Shown in pieces: positions 50,401-62,450 of a DNA stretch of 64,000 bases (within the stretch, counting starts at the first letter, position 1; the number at the start of each line of letters is the position of its first letter). This stretch comes from Paralichthys olivaceus (lineage: Eukaryota; Chordata; Actinopteri; Pleuronectiformes; Paralichthyidae), in contig NC_091111.1 in assembly GCF_024713975.1 (NCBI RefSeq), positions 12,215,001 to 12,279,000 of the forward strand, read 5' to 3'. The notes beneath the pieces were generated by a model that saw only the letters and a list, made by a program, of their open reading frames with translations, did not search any database and was not told where the DNA came from. The position numbers and the translations under genes were made by a program.

Positions 50401-53400
50401 TTTATTACTCCCTTGCAAGATTGAAAATGATACACTGAAGAAGAAATGGCAAACACATTGCACTTCCTGTGACTGTTTTGTGCCACCCCATGTTTTGCCA
50501 GTTGAAAGCTTCAATGCGAAGCAGCTGCGTGAAATCTTCAGTATGCATTAGCAGCAACTTTGAAGCTACCTTGTGGAATATTTTTGTAAACAGACATAAA
50601 TTATATTTACTATCCAAACTCTATTGTGTGTTTCCCAGAGGTCTAACAAAAGTGTAAAATACATTTGTACCTGCTGGTCTTCCTGTGGCAGTGACTGGTT
50701 TTCACTGCATAGGACTGAACCCTGTCTGAATTACTGGAGAGGAGCTCCCCAGGCTGTGCTGCAAAATTTATATTTGTTTTGTCCTCCCCACTTCCAGGTG
50801 ACCAAGGAAGATTTCATGAGCTTTGAGTACATTCTCTGCATGGACGAGAGCAACCTGAGGTACAATAATTCAGCCTGCTTCACAAGTGAAAACGCTGGTG
50901 TCATGTGTTAAGTGTCCTGTCTTTAGCTAACTGGTTCCCTTGGGTTAAAAAACACATTTATCACGGAGAGGTCAGGACAGGTTGTCCCGCTAACACTGTA
51001 GACAGTGATGTGTGTGTGCTACTCCTTCACACACTCGTGAAAATGCTGGTAACATTGAACTACAGCTAACTTGTAGCTGAATGCCTCCTTTTAATGAGCA
51101 ATATCCTTTCTTAAGCTCTTTCCAAAGGTCAAGGGGGAGGGATATTTTTTGCTACTTTGAACGTTTAGGGATCATTTTGAGATCACATGCCTATGGCAGA
51201 TCTGATCTGTAAGCAGCTTACTGAGTTCCTTGGATGCCTCGTCTTTGCTCTTTCTGCAGTTTTTTCCCCTTTCTCTCCCACATATCCCCCCCCCCCACAC
51301 ACAAATGCTAAGCTGACCAGACTGAGAAAATGAGACCTTGTACGAGACAAGAGGCTAATCAGTCCATGTTTAGTTTACTTTGCCAGAACTGTTGTTTTGA
51401 GTGACTCTGAGTGAGTGAATATTATGGTGTTTTGCTGCTGTGGGAGGAAGTCCATCCTACATAACATAGATATTGTGGATTTTAAATATTCTGTCTATCA
51501 TTTAAAGTCTTTTGATTTGTATTTCTTCCCCAGTCCTGACATCACATGTTAGATCCCTGCGTGTTTTCCTTGCTCCCTTCTCTCGTGAAGTTAACATGCT
51601 TTCTCTTGTCTTCACAGTGAATTGAAAAGGAAAGCAAAGTCTGTGAAAAACTACAGTGCAAAGATTGAGCTTCTTGGTTCATATGATCCTCAGAATCAGC
51701 TGATCATCAATGACCCATATTATGTAAGTATTCAAAACTTGGAGACTCAGTTTCAGGCTCCTTTTTTTCCTCCATACAGGAGAATACTTTTAATGTCCTG
51801 AGTGTTTATTACAGTGCTGATATGGAGCAGTTAGTCTCAGAGTACGCTGACATGTACTTTTATTACCATGAACAACTGTCAGTCCCTCAATCACTGTCCT
51901 GCTGCAGTAAAAACTGACATGTTCCCTGAATGTGATAAATGTCTGTGGCTGTAAATTTCCCCCCAAAATGCACAACTTCTAAAGAGTCAGGAAGGAGACT
52001 GTATTTTAAGAAAATTTTTCTTTTCTATTTAAAAAAAAAAAAAAAGTGGTGTTTTCAGTATGAACCCATGATCATGTTGGTTTTAGAGTTTTTTGGAAGA
52101 TTTGTTGACAATAAGTTTAAGACAATAAGATAATTAACCAACCTATGTTAAAATAAAATGGTGTGAAATCGTATTCATTAATTTAAAAATATTAAATATT
52201 CTTGACTGCACAACAAACCTTTAGTTTGACCTTTATCAAGAAGTATTTTTATTTAAGTTGACGAGGAACAAAGAGTTTAAAGTCAAAGTGAAACACTCCT
52301 AAATGTTGCTATTCTATTTCTTCAGGATTTAAAGAATGTGGTTTGATCCGATGATTTGATTGATGGTGAGCTGGCAGCAAAAGAAAACAACCCCTCAAGT
52401 GTCATCACATTTTCATTTATGTGTTGTTTTAATTCTTATTGGAGCATGGAGGTATTTGCCATTTTGTTTGATTGCTGCCCACCTCAATAATTTGAGCAGA
52501 GCACCGGAAAAATAATATAGGATGGTACTCACCTCTACCCTTACATACCTCCTATCCCAACAGTCCCCTTAAATTCAATCAAGCTGCTCTACATCATAGA
52601 TATCAGTCCCCTAAACATGCCTGATTTCTTGAAATATTCACAGATGTCAAAAAATGCATTAAATGTTAAAGTGGGGAAAGGAAACTGAATCTCCCCCCTT
52701 TGACTGCAACCACGGCAAAAGTTCTTTCTTTCTTGGAAATCTTTTCTGTATCTTTTGCATAATCCCGCTGACAAATACACAAACTAACCAACAAATCAAC
52801 CAAAGGACGTGTGAGAAAACATAAATCACTTGTAAAATGCATGTGGTCGCTGCATGGAGACACATACAGCGAGCACACCACAACAAAACAGAGTGGACTG
52901 CAGCAGTAAAAATGGCAGCAGGTGGTTCCTTGCTCAGTCGATCCAGAATGAATGCCGAAATTTCAACCATGAAAAATGTGTTCTGCAGCCCTCCGAGCCC
53001 ACTAAACACTACAATAAATCACTTAACTATTATTTTATTTGTGTGGACATGATTTTACCAAGTGTTTTTTGGTTTCAACTCGGTTTGCCTTTTGAAACTT
53101 CATGGCTCAAACATGCTTTTTTGGTCCTTGTGTGCTTTCTCTGCTGTGAAAGTTGTGCCAATGATTTGGACGTGGCTGCGTCATATCATCCTGAAGTTTA
53201 TGTCTGAGAAGAGGCAACAGTGGGGAAACATGGAAAGAGTAAATGTTGGAAGATTTGAATGTTTTCATTTGTTATAAGTTGTCAATTCACACTTCATTTG
53301 AAAAATTATTATAACTTCCTAGGGACATGCAAACTTTTTTTTATTTTAGTAGTTTATATAAATAAATGGTAATGATGCTTGAAAATTTAATTTCCTGTGT

Positions 53401-54509
53401 GGTCCTGAAGGAGAATGTGTGGCTCGCACTCTGTTTATAATACTGTTCTTTGTGGCTCTGTTGTGGAACCAGAATCCAAAGATGAAACGGTCAGATTAGT
53501 GATGTGGTTTGGAGATCGGTCGTGGTTGACCACAATATGTGACTGTAGTCAGTTGTATTAATTTGTCTTATATTTGAAAAGCATGTCTCTGTGTCGCTCT
53601 GTCTGCCAACGGTCAGTGTGGTTCGGACACTTGGAAGATTATTGGTTTGTGGTCTCTCGCCAGCAACCACTTGGCATGACAGAAAAGTGTACGGCCAACG
53701 TAGTGTGAGTGAAACATCTCAATAAGTTTTGAATGGATTCCCATGAAAAAGAAAAATGCAAATAACAGAATATTACTCAACTTCTGATAATCGATTCATC
53801 ATTGGATTCATTTTCAAGCAGAAAAGCAAAAGAAATCCCTGACCACAGTGTTTTAAATATAAATGTTTACTACATTTGTTGTCATATATTACAAACTGAG
53901 AATCATTGATTCCTAGACTGCTGGTTGGTCAAAGCAAGTGAAAAGTATACAAAAACTCTATACATAGTTTTATATACATTCTCAACCAATCACCCCGTCC
54001 TGAAGGTTCCAGCACTTTTGTGTTATCCCCCCTACCAGGGAATTTTATATAGACCCTGGTTCCTGATGGAAATGCAAGGAGTTTCTTCAAAGGTTTTGAT
54101 TTCTGTGATAAACTTCCTTTAATTTTTGAGATTTTTTTAGTCTCAACAATAACTATATTAAACACAAGAAATGGAGATAATAATTAGCTGCAGACTTAGT
54201 TGTGGTGTCGTTTGAGTTTAAAAAGTTTCAAATTTGTGACGATGACCCCTCAGTATGACAAAGAAAACAAATCTGTTTGGCAAATAATCGGAAAACCGTC
54301 ATCGCCACTGAGCTTTTTCCGAGCATTAAATCCCCAAACATGATATTTGTGACAACACTAATGATACATCTACCACTTTTGATTGAAATGTTTTGATTTC
54401 CCTATTTTGTCCTTTTTGTTTTGTCTCTTAGGGAAGTGACGAAGACTTTGAGAAGGTGTATGAACAGTGTGTACGCTGCTGCAAAGCATTTCTGGAGGCG
54501 AACTCCTAA
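44486..54509 (+). CDS. acp1: acp1: low molecular weight protein tyrosine phosphatase (6 coding exons per transcript, 1 alternative)
   Basis: Exons are 44486-44528, 45806-45879, then either 46796-46909 or 46962-47075, then 50798-50859, 51618-51723 and 54432-54509. All boundaries are GT-AG, and each isoform has 158 residues, the human ACP1 length. The enzyme hydrolyses phosphotyrosine in cytosolic proteins. The catalytic P-loop C-x5-R is C13LGNICR19-S20. The general acid is D130 in NDPYY, followed by the Y132/Y133 pair that is phosphorylated in mammals. C18, C63 and the C-terminal C146/C149/C150 match human cysteines. GNPPDYRGQ and KAFLE also match. Residue 98 is Ser where human has Arg. The neighbour alkal2 is convergent, as in human 2p25.3. 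The introns are open of any competing gene. I saw no truncation. Confidence 0.97.
45125..45180 (+). repeat. Retroelement-like 3' tail
   Basis: TATGGGCTTTACAAATAAAG followed by TTTGATTGATTGG resembles the terminal part of abundant teleost LINE-type repeats. In acp1 intron 1. Confidence 0.45.
46796..46909 (+). CDS. acp1: acp1 alternative exon, form A (Tyr/Glu type)
   Basis: 114 nt, 38 codons (residues 40-77), beginning [17 protein letters not shown] and ending GHVARQ. It matches the human exon that makes the IF1/fast isoform, with the pair Y50-E51 that helps set substrate specificity, and it carries the conserved cysteine C63. Acceptor CTGCCTAG, donor CAG|GTATGA. Confidence 0.93.
46962..47075 (+). 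CDS. acp1: acp1 alternative exon, form B (Trp/Asn type)
   Basis: Also 114 nt in the same phase, beginning [18 protein letters not shown] and ending SHRARQ. It matches the human exon of the IF2/slow isoform, with W50-N51 in place of Y-E. Acceptor GTTGTTGCAG, donor CAG|GTACAA. It starts only 52 nt after form A ends, so inclusion of both would add 38 residues in frame; steric exclusion is expected instead. Confidence 0.93.
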
Positions 54510-54698
54510 CGTCTGACCTGGATCATCTTTAATCTAAGGAATCCTCAACCAAATAATGTTAAGGTTCTGTCACTCAAGCACTTAGGATGATGCTTAAAGG
54601 ACTTTTCAGGAAGTTTCAGTGTCGTATGTGTTACACAAACCACACATTGTGTATGTAACAATAAGGGTTGACGGGTTTGTAGACTTGTCTATAACATA

Positions 54699-54704
54699 AA
54701 TAAA
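54699..54704 (+). terminator. acp1 polyadenylation signal
   Basis: AATAAA 190 bases after the acp1 stop, in a compact AT-rich 3' UTR, followed by T/G-rich sequence (TTTATCTTTATCTGTTGG). Good position and context. Confidence 0.6.
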
Positions 54705-54719
54705 ATAAGTTTATCTTTA

Positions 54720-57700
54720 TCTGTTGGAAAATGTCCATTTTGTCACCTGATTATTTCCTGCAGATCCTGGATAGTTTGTTGGATGCTCGATCGTTAGTTG
54801 AATTTCAAGGCACCGTTTTTCAGTTTTGTTTGCTTTACATCTCCTGAGATATTTTAATAAAATAGAAGTCATCAGCATTGTTCTTCCCCTTGAGACACAA
54901 AAGTTGTTCTGCTGTGCCCTAGGCACCACTTACTATCTAAATGGTGGTAATTACAGGTAGGAGGACTCATCACCGGCAACACAAATTGCCATTCTTTGTG
55001 ATTCCTTTCACAGTAGAGTTGTAGTTCCACCATAGGGCTGTAAAACATTAAAGAAGGGTGAAATTAAAGGGGAGATGAACCAAATGATGACTGGAGGGTT
55101 TGCTGAAGAATTTAGTTTTAGGAGGGTTTTCTTGTCTGCGTATGTGCTAGTATTACGGCCATAACAGCAAAGGATGTGTAAGACAAAGCATAACACAATT
55201 TACTTTTTTTTTTAAAAACCCTGAGATATATGTTTACTCCGAGTCTTTTGGACACATTGTGGTGGCGAGACTAAGTAGTTCCCTTATACCAGGCAACAAC
55301 TACCTGTATTTCTTTCAGATATACTGTTTAATTAAGTGAACAGTAAAAACAGTGGCATCCAACTCTGTGAAAAGAATTATGTTTGTGTAGAGAAAATGAA
55401 TCAAGCGGTTCACTTACTTTTATTTAAGTATATGTTAAGTATGTTGAGGCACTTTTTACACCTGTTGTGGTTAAGACTAGACCTATAAAAGTTGCCGGAC
55501 CAAACAAGGTCGGTGTAAACTTAATTTTCAAAGTGTAAAAGGAAAATCTTGCTCTAATTTAGTTCAACTTTACTCAACATTTAGACTTTCTTCCCAGATC
55601 TAGGGAGAGACACACTGAATCCAACTTAAGACCTTTGTTACATCTCATCCCTTCTCTCTCTCCTTCCTGTCATCTCTGCTGTCTCTATCACTTGAAGATA
55701 AAAGGATCCTCCTGAAATGGGAGATATATTAAAAGTGTCACAACTCAAACAACTCATTTGACCCAAATCGTTCTGTTTTCCAGTTCATGGTGAATCTACT
55801 GTTCTGTCAACGGTGTCTTGTGAGCGGATCCTTTTAAAACAAACTTCTTTCCCAAGATTTATACGCCTGAAATATGCTGACTGACATTCTTCTGAGTTTT
55901 CATATAAAAAATGGTTTCGCAACCGCCTCAATTTTGACGAAAGCACACACACTCTCTCTCGACCTTTTTTTTTTTTTACGGTGCATTTATGAAAGCAGTT
56001 GGAACTTCAATAAATCTGCCATCTCCATTCATGTGGTCACTCCGAATTCCTCATTTTGAGACGGGATGTAGAAGAAAAAGCTGCACAAGACAACAAACAC
56101 CATTCATTGTTGTACCAATCTTATAATTTATTTAAATATATTTATTCTTAAATATACAGTGTATACTGTATATACGTATTCAACACTCATTCGATAAATG
56201 CCAGTCTCTTTAATTTATGGTAGATAAGTAGAGTCCTCTTATGATTTGTTTTACAGTATGTACATGTTGGCCTACATGATGTGCAGTGAAACCTTGTGAC
56301 ACTTATAAATATAGACCGGTACCACGTTCTTTCGAGATCCACGGGAGGGCTGTGACTTACAACCGCCACATCGTTGCAAACAAGTGTCACAAAGACGCAG
56401 AGAAATCTTCATGCAATTAATAATTTAATCACAACTCTTTCTCAGTGTGAGCACAAGTGGATGAAACTATGGCGTGAGTGCCAGCGCGGGGGTCTGTGAG
56501 AACGTTTAGTCAGTGTAATAGGTAGTACAGTAGTACGTTTGGGCTCAACCCGAAACACTCACACAGAGCAAACCAATCGCAGAAGGCGAATCATACTGAA
56601 AATAGTACATTTGGAATTTGCTCTTTCCTTACAGAGACGAACAAAATAAAAAATATGCAATCCCTTTTTTTTTTTTTTTTTTTTTGATTTGACATCTTTT
56701 TTTTGGATGCCAGCAGGAAAAAAAGTCCCCACGATTGTTTCTGACTTCACTGCTTCTTCTTCTTCTTTTTTTTTTTTTTCTTCTTCAGTTTCACCATCTT
56801 TATCTTGATCTGGTTTTGTTGCTCAGTCGCTCCCTCGTGGTGGCGGAAAAACCATCGAGGTCCATTCAGAGCGGTGGGTGGCAGTAATCCACGCGTCAAC
56901 TGAAGAGCAATACTGTGCATAATATCAGTCGGGGATGGTCAAGAGTATTTTAGGCTTCCCTCTTAGTGTCCAAGGCACTTTTTTTTTTTCTCCTACGCTT
57001 TTTTCTTTTCTTCCTTCTTCTTCTGGAGAACACATGTTTGGCTTCAACCTGCAACGACAAGCAAGCGAAATTCAGTTTTGTCTCCAACTTGGCAGCACCT
57101 GAGAAAATCTTTCTTCCAAGAACAATTGTGAGCAACAAACCACTGATCTGCTACTCTCACTGTGCGGCTGCTTGGGGCTCTGTGTATTGATACAGCACGC
57201 AAATCGCCCCTGTGAGCAGTTGTCTCACCGTCTCAGGAAATAACTTGATATTTACTCTGAGAGCTTATGCAATTATTTGCACGGATTCTGCCTCAATCTT
57301 GGAAACAGTATTTGGATCTAGTGCTTCGGTAACAACTGCAATACAACACTGTAAAACTACAGACTTACGAGTAAACTGTTTGAAATTGAAAAGCCTGAGT
57401 TTAGTTAATCCTTCGTTAGTCCTACTGAGAGCCTGACTGATGAATCTGTTGGCCAATCAAAACTGGCCGATACACTTATGTAAAACTGAAACATTAATGT
57501 ATATTTTTCTTCATTGTTCTATAAGATAAAAAAATTTATGTCGGCACATATCAACAAACATAAACACAGATATGACCTTTCACAGACATATCTGTGTTTG
57601 TTTTCCAATAGAAAAACTTTATTTCAACTTCAATATACTTTGGTTAGAGTTTATATTTGTATTTTATTTGTATAGTTATTATAAGGTTAAAATGTTAAAC

Positions 57701-58080
57701 TGTAAAATATCAAGCCTCAATTACATTTCTTTGTCATATTGACATTAAAATTAAATATATATATTGTTGAATATATCATTATTGTAAATGTTTTACTCCC
57801 TACTGCCTGTATCAGCAACAGCCCCCGGAACACCCGTATTGGTCAAGCTTACTAATTATGCAGAATGGCCTCTTTTTGGACTATTTCGGGATTATATATA
57901 AAAATTGATTATGACCGTTATTATTACTGTTGCTTCTGTTTCATCACCTGAAACTTAAACCATTAACAAGTGTCCATGTATCACACACAATGTCACGACT
58001 GTCACTTTGAGCGCAGGTGCACATCTACAGTTAAACAGCATAAATGTTTGAACCAGAGGTGAATGAATCGTGTTACCTTG
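54720..58080. other. Interval between the convergent acp1 and alkal2 genes
   Basis: No coding exon recognised. The right part must contain the alkal2 3' UTR; AATAAA on the minus strand occurs at 57618-57623 and again in a dense AT-rich cluster near 56110-56160. A poly-T run (56665-56685) and pyrimidine-rich tracts near 56755-56785 and 56978-57020 generate lysine-rich spurious frames on the minus strand. Confidence 0.5.
56665..56685. repeat. Poly-T homopolymer run
   Basis: Twenty-one consecutive T residues. Confidence 0.95.
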
Positions 58081-58086
58081 GGTATG

Positions 58087-58347
58087 CTACCCCTCTGTGC
58101 ACTGCAGGCTGCCAGCTAGCCGCGTGAGAAGCCGCGCACATCTTTTGAAGTCTGAGAAGAGAAGAGGACACGGAGAGTCTACTGAGGGGTTGCATTTCAC
58201 ACAGTGGTTTGTCCCTACCCTCATCATCTGAGGGTTTCTTTCTTTAATAGGATGGGTGGGCCAGTGGGAGAACACCCATGTACACCTCCCAGAGGAGGCA
58301 GACTAGACTCACATATTCAACTTATGTTGCACACGGTTTGGAAGGAC

Positions 58348-58392
<45 letters not shown>

Positions 58393-60865
58393 ATACACAC
58401 ACAACCTATCAAGCAAGGGGCAAATGATATATCAGCTTAATGTTGCAATTCATTCAAACATACAGGTTTTACAGTAATAACAAATGGCAATTAGTTCTAC
58501 ATTGTGTGAATGTTATCAGGTTTACGCTAAACCTGCCTCCCCATCATACAGCGGCAGTCTGCGTTCATCTACAAGTTCAACGAGAGGAGGATGAACTGGA
58601 ACTACTCTGATCTGTCATGACTGAATCACAGGAACCACAATCAGGTAAACGTCTGTTCTCCTTTCTCTCATTTTGATAATGGCAACGTTAAGTAATGTTT
58701 CTTATGCAGCATGAAGAGAATGTGACTGATATTTTCTATTGATCAAATACTTAATTTTAAATGTTTATCAGAATAGTTAAATATTCTTGTTGTGATGATG
58801 CATGTGAATATGCATCTCTTCTCATGTGACAGTCTTTCCAGCCAATCATGCTTGAGGATGAAGGAGACGCAGACAGCCAATCAGAGGTGAAGCCCCCCCG
58901 GAGGTAAGACCAGTTTAGGTCAACATATTCTTTTCGTGTGGCTACATTTGTACTTGTTCATCTAAACGTTGGCGATGTGTTTTACGAAAATACTCTTTCT
59001 TTTTCTCTCTGCCTCCTCATCTCTTCCTTTCCGACTGCTGAGCTCTGCTTGATCTTTTCATTTGTGTCAAGAAAATTAGCTGATATTTATATATAATGTT
59101 TTGGCTTCCTGAACATATAATTAATTTTGATGTGCATTTTTACCCTCCATCTATCAATGAAGATTAAATCTGATGGATGGAGTTAAAGTTAGCCAACTAA
59201 CTCTGTAATTCACTTAGGCGTAAGTGAAGCTGGCCGGCCATCATGGTTGACAGATGCTGTTTGACGTGGTGCGACCCCACAGGAGCTATTTGTCAGATGT
59301 GTGGGAGAGGGTCGTATATTGAACGAGCAGCCTGCTCGTAAAAAAAATCTCTTTCAAAGCAAAAGTTTTGACACGTCACAGCAGGAATCGCACAGGTGTA
59401 AAAGACAAAATGACACACGGCTGAATTTCATTACGCGTATACAGTCTCAGGGTCCTGGCATCATGCACGCCAGCTCACAGTCACGTGTCTCACTGGGACA
59501 CTTGATGTGAAACACAGCCGGTGCTCATGTTTTCTGGAACAACTGTGGTTTCCCCACTGCGACTGGTCAAAATGTGAGCAGCGGGAAAAGGCCTTTTCTT
59601 CATTTATCTGTTAGCGGATTCAGCTGCCTGGTTTGTTGACGAAACATTCCGTAAGATTATTCACACATGCAACGACTCTAGTGATCAGATGAGAGAGTCC
59701 GTCATCTTGTCGTTGAGCAACTTTTTTGCAGCAACGTGTACTGAGTATAGATGTTGGAGGGAAAAAAACACCTAGAAGCAGATTGTGGTGACCTTTGGTG
59801 ACCGGTATGGCCATGAAGAGGCAGGTTAACATTTTGCTAACATCCTTCCTCACATTGCCTACTGCTCATAGTGTAAGAGCACCAGTGTGATTGCAGCTTA
59901 CATGCAGGTATCGTGCATTCTCTGGTGTGGTGGTAGACTCTGTACACTTGCTTCCTGCACTTAGGACTGAAGTAGAGAGGACCTGAAACGAGAACAGGTT
60001 TTAAGGACATTTCAAGCTCTGCATGTGGCCACCTGCACTAACATCTGCTTTATAGCTCGATAGTCTCCTCGACTTCCTCACACTTGACACACAGTCATTT
60101 TCAGTGACGTCTTACCTGTTATATGTTTTAGGAATTTCTCCTTCTTTCTGAGATCCCTAGGGAATACAACTGTGGAAAGAGAACAGACGGGGAAGCAGTG
60201 TCAGGTTTGCAACAATGCAGCTGCATTTTAAAGTTTAGAAGACATGCATTTCATTAGAAGAACTATAAAGATTGACTTTCTCATTTAACAGCCACAACAT
60301 CAACTTCTGAAGAAGCCAGAAAATCATTAAAGGGTCATTCCACCTAAATTAAAACAGAAAATCTCAACTCCAATCACATATAATCATGGTGATAATACTG
60401 GAGGTGGGGAGATCTTATTGGTTATTTTGGGTGCAACAACCCTTTAACTCAATCCCTTGTGACTTCCAGTGTCTTTGCACCATGAAACATATTCCAGTAT
60501 CATCCATCATCCATCCAGCAGCATCCTCTTGTGATCCAACATAAGGGTCCCGCCCAGACGACGAGCCACTCACCGACAGCCTGAGCGCCTCTGTCTGTTT
60601 TCAAGTTGCGTAAATCCTTTGGCTCCACCGGGGACGTGTGCGCCCGCGACGTTAACGGGGATTCCGTTTTCGCGCTGTGTCGACTCCGACTCTCCTCCAC
60701 GTGTTTCATGACCTCCACCATCCGCCTCAAGTCCAGACGCGCCTCGCCGCCACTGGCTGTGGCCGACCGCGCGGCCATCGAGGGCGCGCTCCGGCCGCAG
60801 TGGCCGGTAAGCGTGCACATCACTAGCAACAGTCCCATAGTGAGGTGCTTGCGCAGTCCGTTCAT
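58087..60865 (-). CDS. alkal2: alkal2: ALK and LTK ligand 2 (augmentor-alpha / FAM150B), 4 coding exons
   Basis: Minus-strand coding exons are 60865-60574, 60169-60116, 59982-59902 and 58151-58087. Phases 1-1-1 join correctly and give 163 residues (human 152). Residues 1 to about 28 form a signal peptide (hydrophobic GLLLVMCTLT). A variable segment follows, to about residue 95. The conserved augmentor domain covers about 98-163: PRDLRKKEKFLKH, then GPLYFSPKC, TRECTIPAYFKRCARLLTRL and a C near the end. The four cysteines C124, C138, C147 and C160 match the two family disulphides. ALKAL proteins are secreted cytokine ligands that activate ALK and LTK receptors; in zebrafish they drive iridophore development through Ltk. 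Convergence on acp1 as in human 2p25.3 favours ALKAL2 over ALKAL1. Whether it is the a or b teleost duplicate cannot be told. A minus-strand acceptor at 60926-60925 implies a 5' UTR intron. Confidence 0.94.
58355..58403. repeat. (CA)n microsatellite, imperfect
   Basis: About 24 AC units with two AT interruptions, in alkal2 intron 3. Confidence 0.94.
58552..58620 (+). CDS. Orphan coding-like terminal exon, unknown gene
   Basis: After a plausible acceptor (CCCCATCATACAG) 22 codons are open and end in TGA, reading RQSAFIYKFNERRMNWNYSD plus LS. Codons strongly prefer C/G at the third position (TTC, ATC, TAC, AAG, TTC, AAC, GAG), unlike the AT-rich surroundings. The other two plus-strand frames are blocked by stops within the stretch. 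It lies antisense within alkal2 intron 3. I do not recognise the protein and found no companion upstream exons in this window. It could be the last exon of an unseen gene, an alternative terminal exon, or a pseudo-exon. Confidence 0.25.
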   Translation, partial: RQSAFIYKFNERRMNWNYSDLS

Positions 60866-60924
60866 AGCTCCCGAGGAGTTGAGAAAACAAAGAGGAGGAA
60901 AAATAAACTCCTTATCCAGCGCCT
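60866..60924 (-). other. alkal2 5' UTR part of exon with start codon
   Basis: On the minus strand, a TTTTTATTCTCCCCAG acceptor is followed by 59 bases leading to the alkal2 ATG. A further upstream non-coding exon is therefore likely. Inferred from splice-site quality only. Confidence 0.4.
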
Positions 60925-60929
60925 CTGGG

Positions 60930-62450
60930 GAGAATAAAAAGTCAAACCGGACACCTGCAGGAGAGATGGAGGAGACTTGTCAAACCAAAATGTTTCTCAT
61001 ATAATCTACCTTTATGTAACCCATTAAACCCACTGAGAGCGCAGCGAGGAGGGAATTTAATTGCCCACATATTGTTAGGACATAATAAAAACTAAGATCT
61101 GACTTTGACTGCGGACCACCACGATTAACGAACACATTGCTTAGTTTAACCTCGAGTTTGATTCAGAAAAAACTACGTTGGCAACGTACAAAACACGGAG
61201 TCTCAGTAGATCCAGTTTGCGCAATAACTCTGAAGTTAACGATACCCCGAAGGAGCCTCTGTCCATACATCAAACATCCCACATGGGATGTAATGGAAAA
61301 GTTTGGCACATTGTGCTGAAGCCATGGCTACGCCAAAGTTTTGGCCACAACATCGTGTTTGGTCGTGAGCTGTGGTGCCTTGGTGACCTAAATTTCTTTT
61401 GCAGCCACCTGAAGATAATTTACATTAGATCGCAGCAAAGCAAGTCTCTCGGAGAATCAGCAGCAATATATTTGTAAGAGCAAATTGTTTTTATATGAGA
61501 GTGAAGTGTAATGTATGACAGCTTAATGAAAGTGTAGACTTTTACCTTCACAACTATAAAACCTCCTCAAATGCGGCTCAAAAGTCCCGTGCGTCCAGCA
61601 AGGATGAAAATGGAAATAAAGAACCGTGCGTAACTTTGGCGTGTAGGTTCCTGCTTCTGTCCGGTCCGAAATATGTCCTCTTGAAGTCTGCTCTTATATT
61701 GGAAATACATATATCAAAGCTTCTGAAGTCATGCGAGTAAAAGCTGAGCATCCGTGGCCATCCCCTGAACACCGGTGGATTCAAGAGTGAGAAAGAGTAA
61801 GAGGAACGATCCACTGGACCCCGTGCGTCCTGTGTGCGTCCCTTGTGCGTCCTTGCCGGAGCAGTAGATCGGGTCTCCCTGAAGGAACGCTCGGTTTTTA
61901 TTCTGTCTCGCAGCGGCGGTGACCTTTCAGTCGCGGGTTACTCCGCCGTATCTGCAATAAGAATATGACGCACAACTGGCACTCCACAAAGTCCACTTGA
62001 GTTGACTGATCATCACTTCAGCGCTGCGCGTACTTTTCTGCGTCCCCCTCCTTTTTGCGTCTCCATTTATCTGTGTGATACGCGGTTACAGGAAGCCTCC
62101 CTTTCCTACTAATACTTCCACTGAAATTTCCAATGAGCCAAGTAGATACAGACATCTTAGCGGAAATACTCCCCGGACCCGTTTGTGATTCTCTTTACCC
62201 CATTTAGAGCCATTGCGCGTTTTACGCCCCTCTGGGGAATTGAAACCCAACTCCGCAGCGTTTAATGAAGATTCTTTGAAAATCTTAAAGCATCATCAGT
62301 ATAATTATAACTCCACAGTTTTCTGGTCAGAGCCTCCGACTGCACAACATAGTTGAGGTTTTTCTTCTCACTGGAGATTAGTCCTGCACTAGTCTACTGT
62401 GGTTAGTACAGCTTTCTTTAAGTCAGATCGTGCAATTGGCTCCCTTGCCC
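60930..62450 (-). promoter_or_regulatory. alkal2 upstream/promoter region
   Basis: The sequence upstream of alkal2 is relatively CpG-rich around 61.57-62.25 kb (TGCGT-rich, TCGCAGCGGCGGTGACCT near 61910). It contains three GTGCGTCC octamers exactly 11 bp apart (61823, 61834, 61845) and a fourth at 61589. No coding similarity was seen. The transcription start is not defined. Confidence 0.35.
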
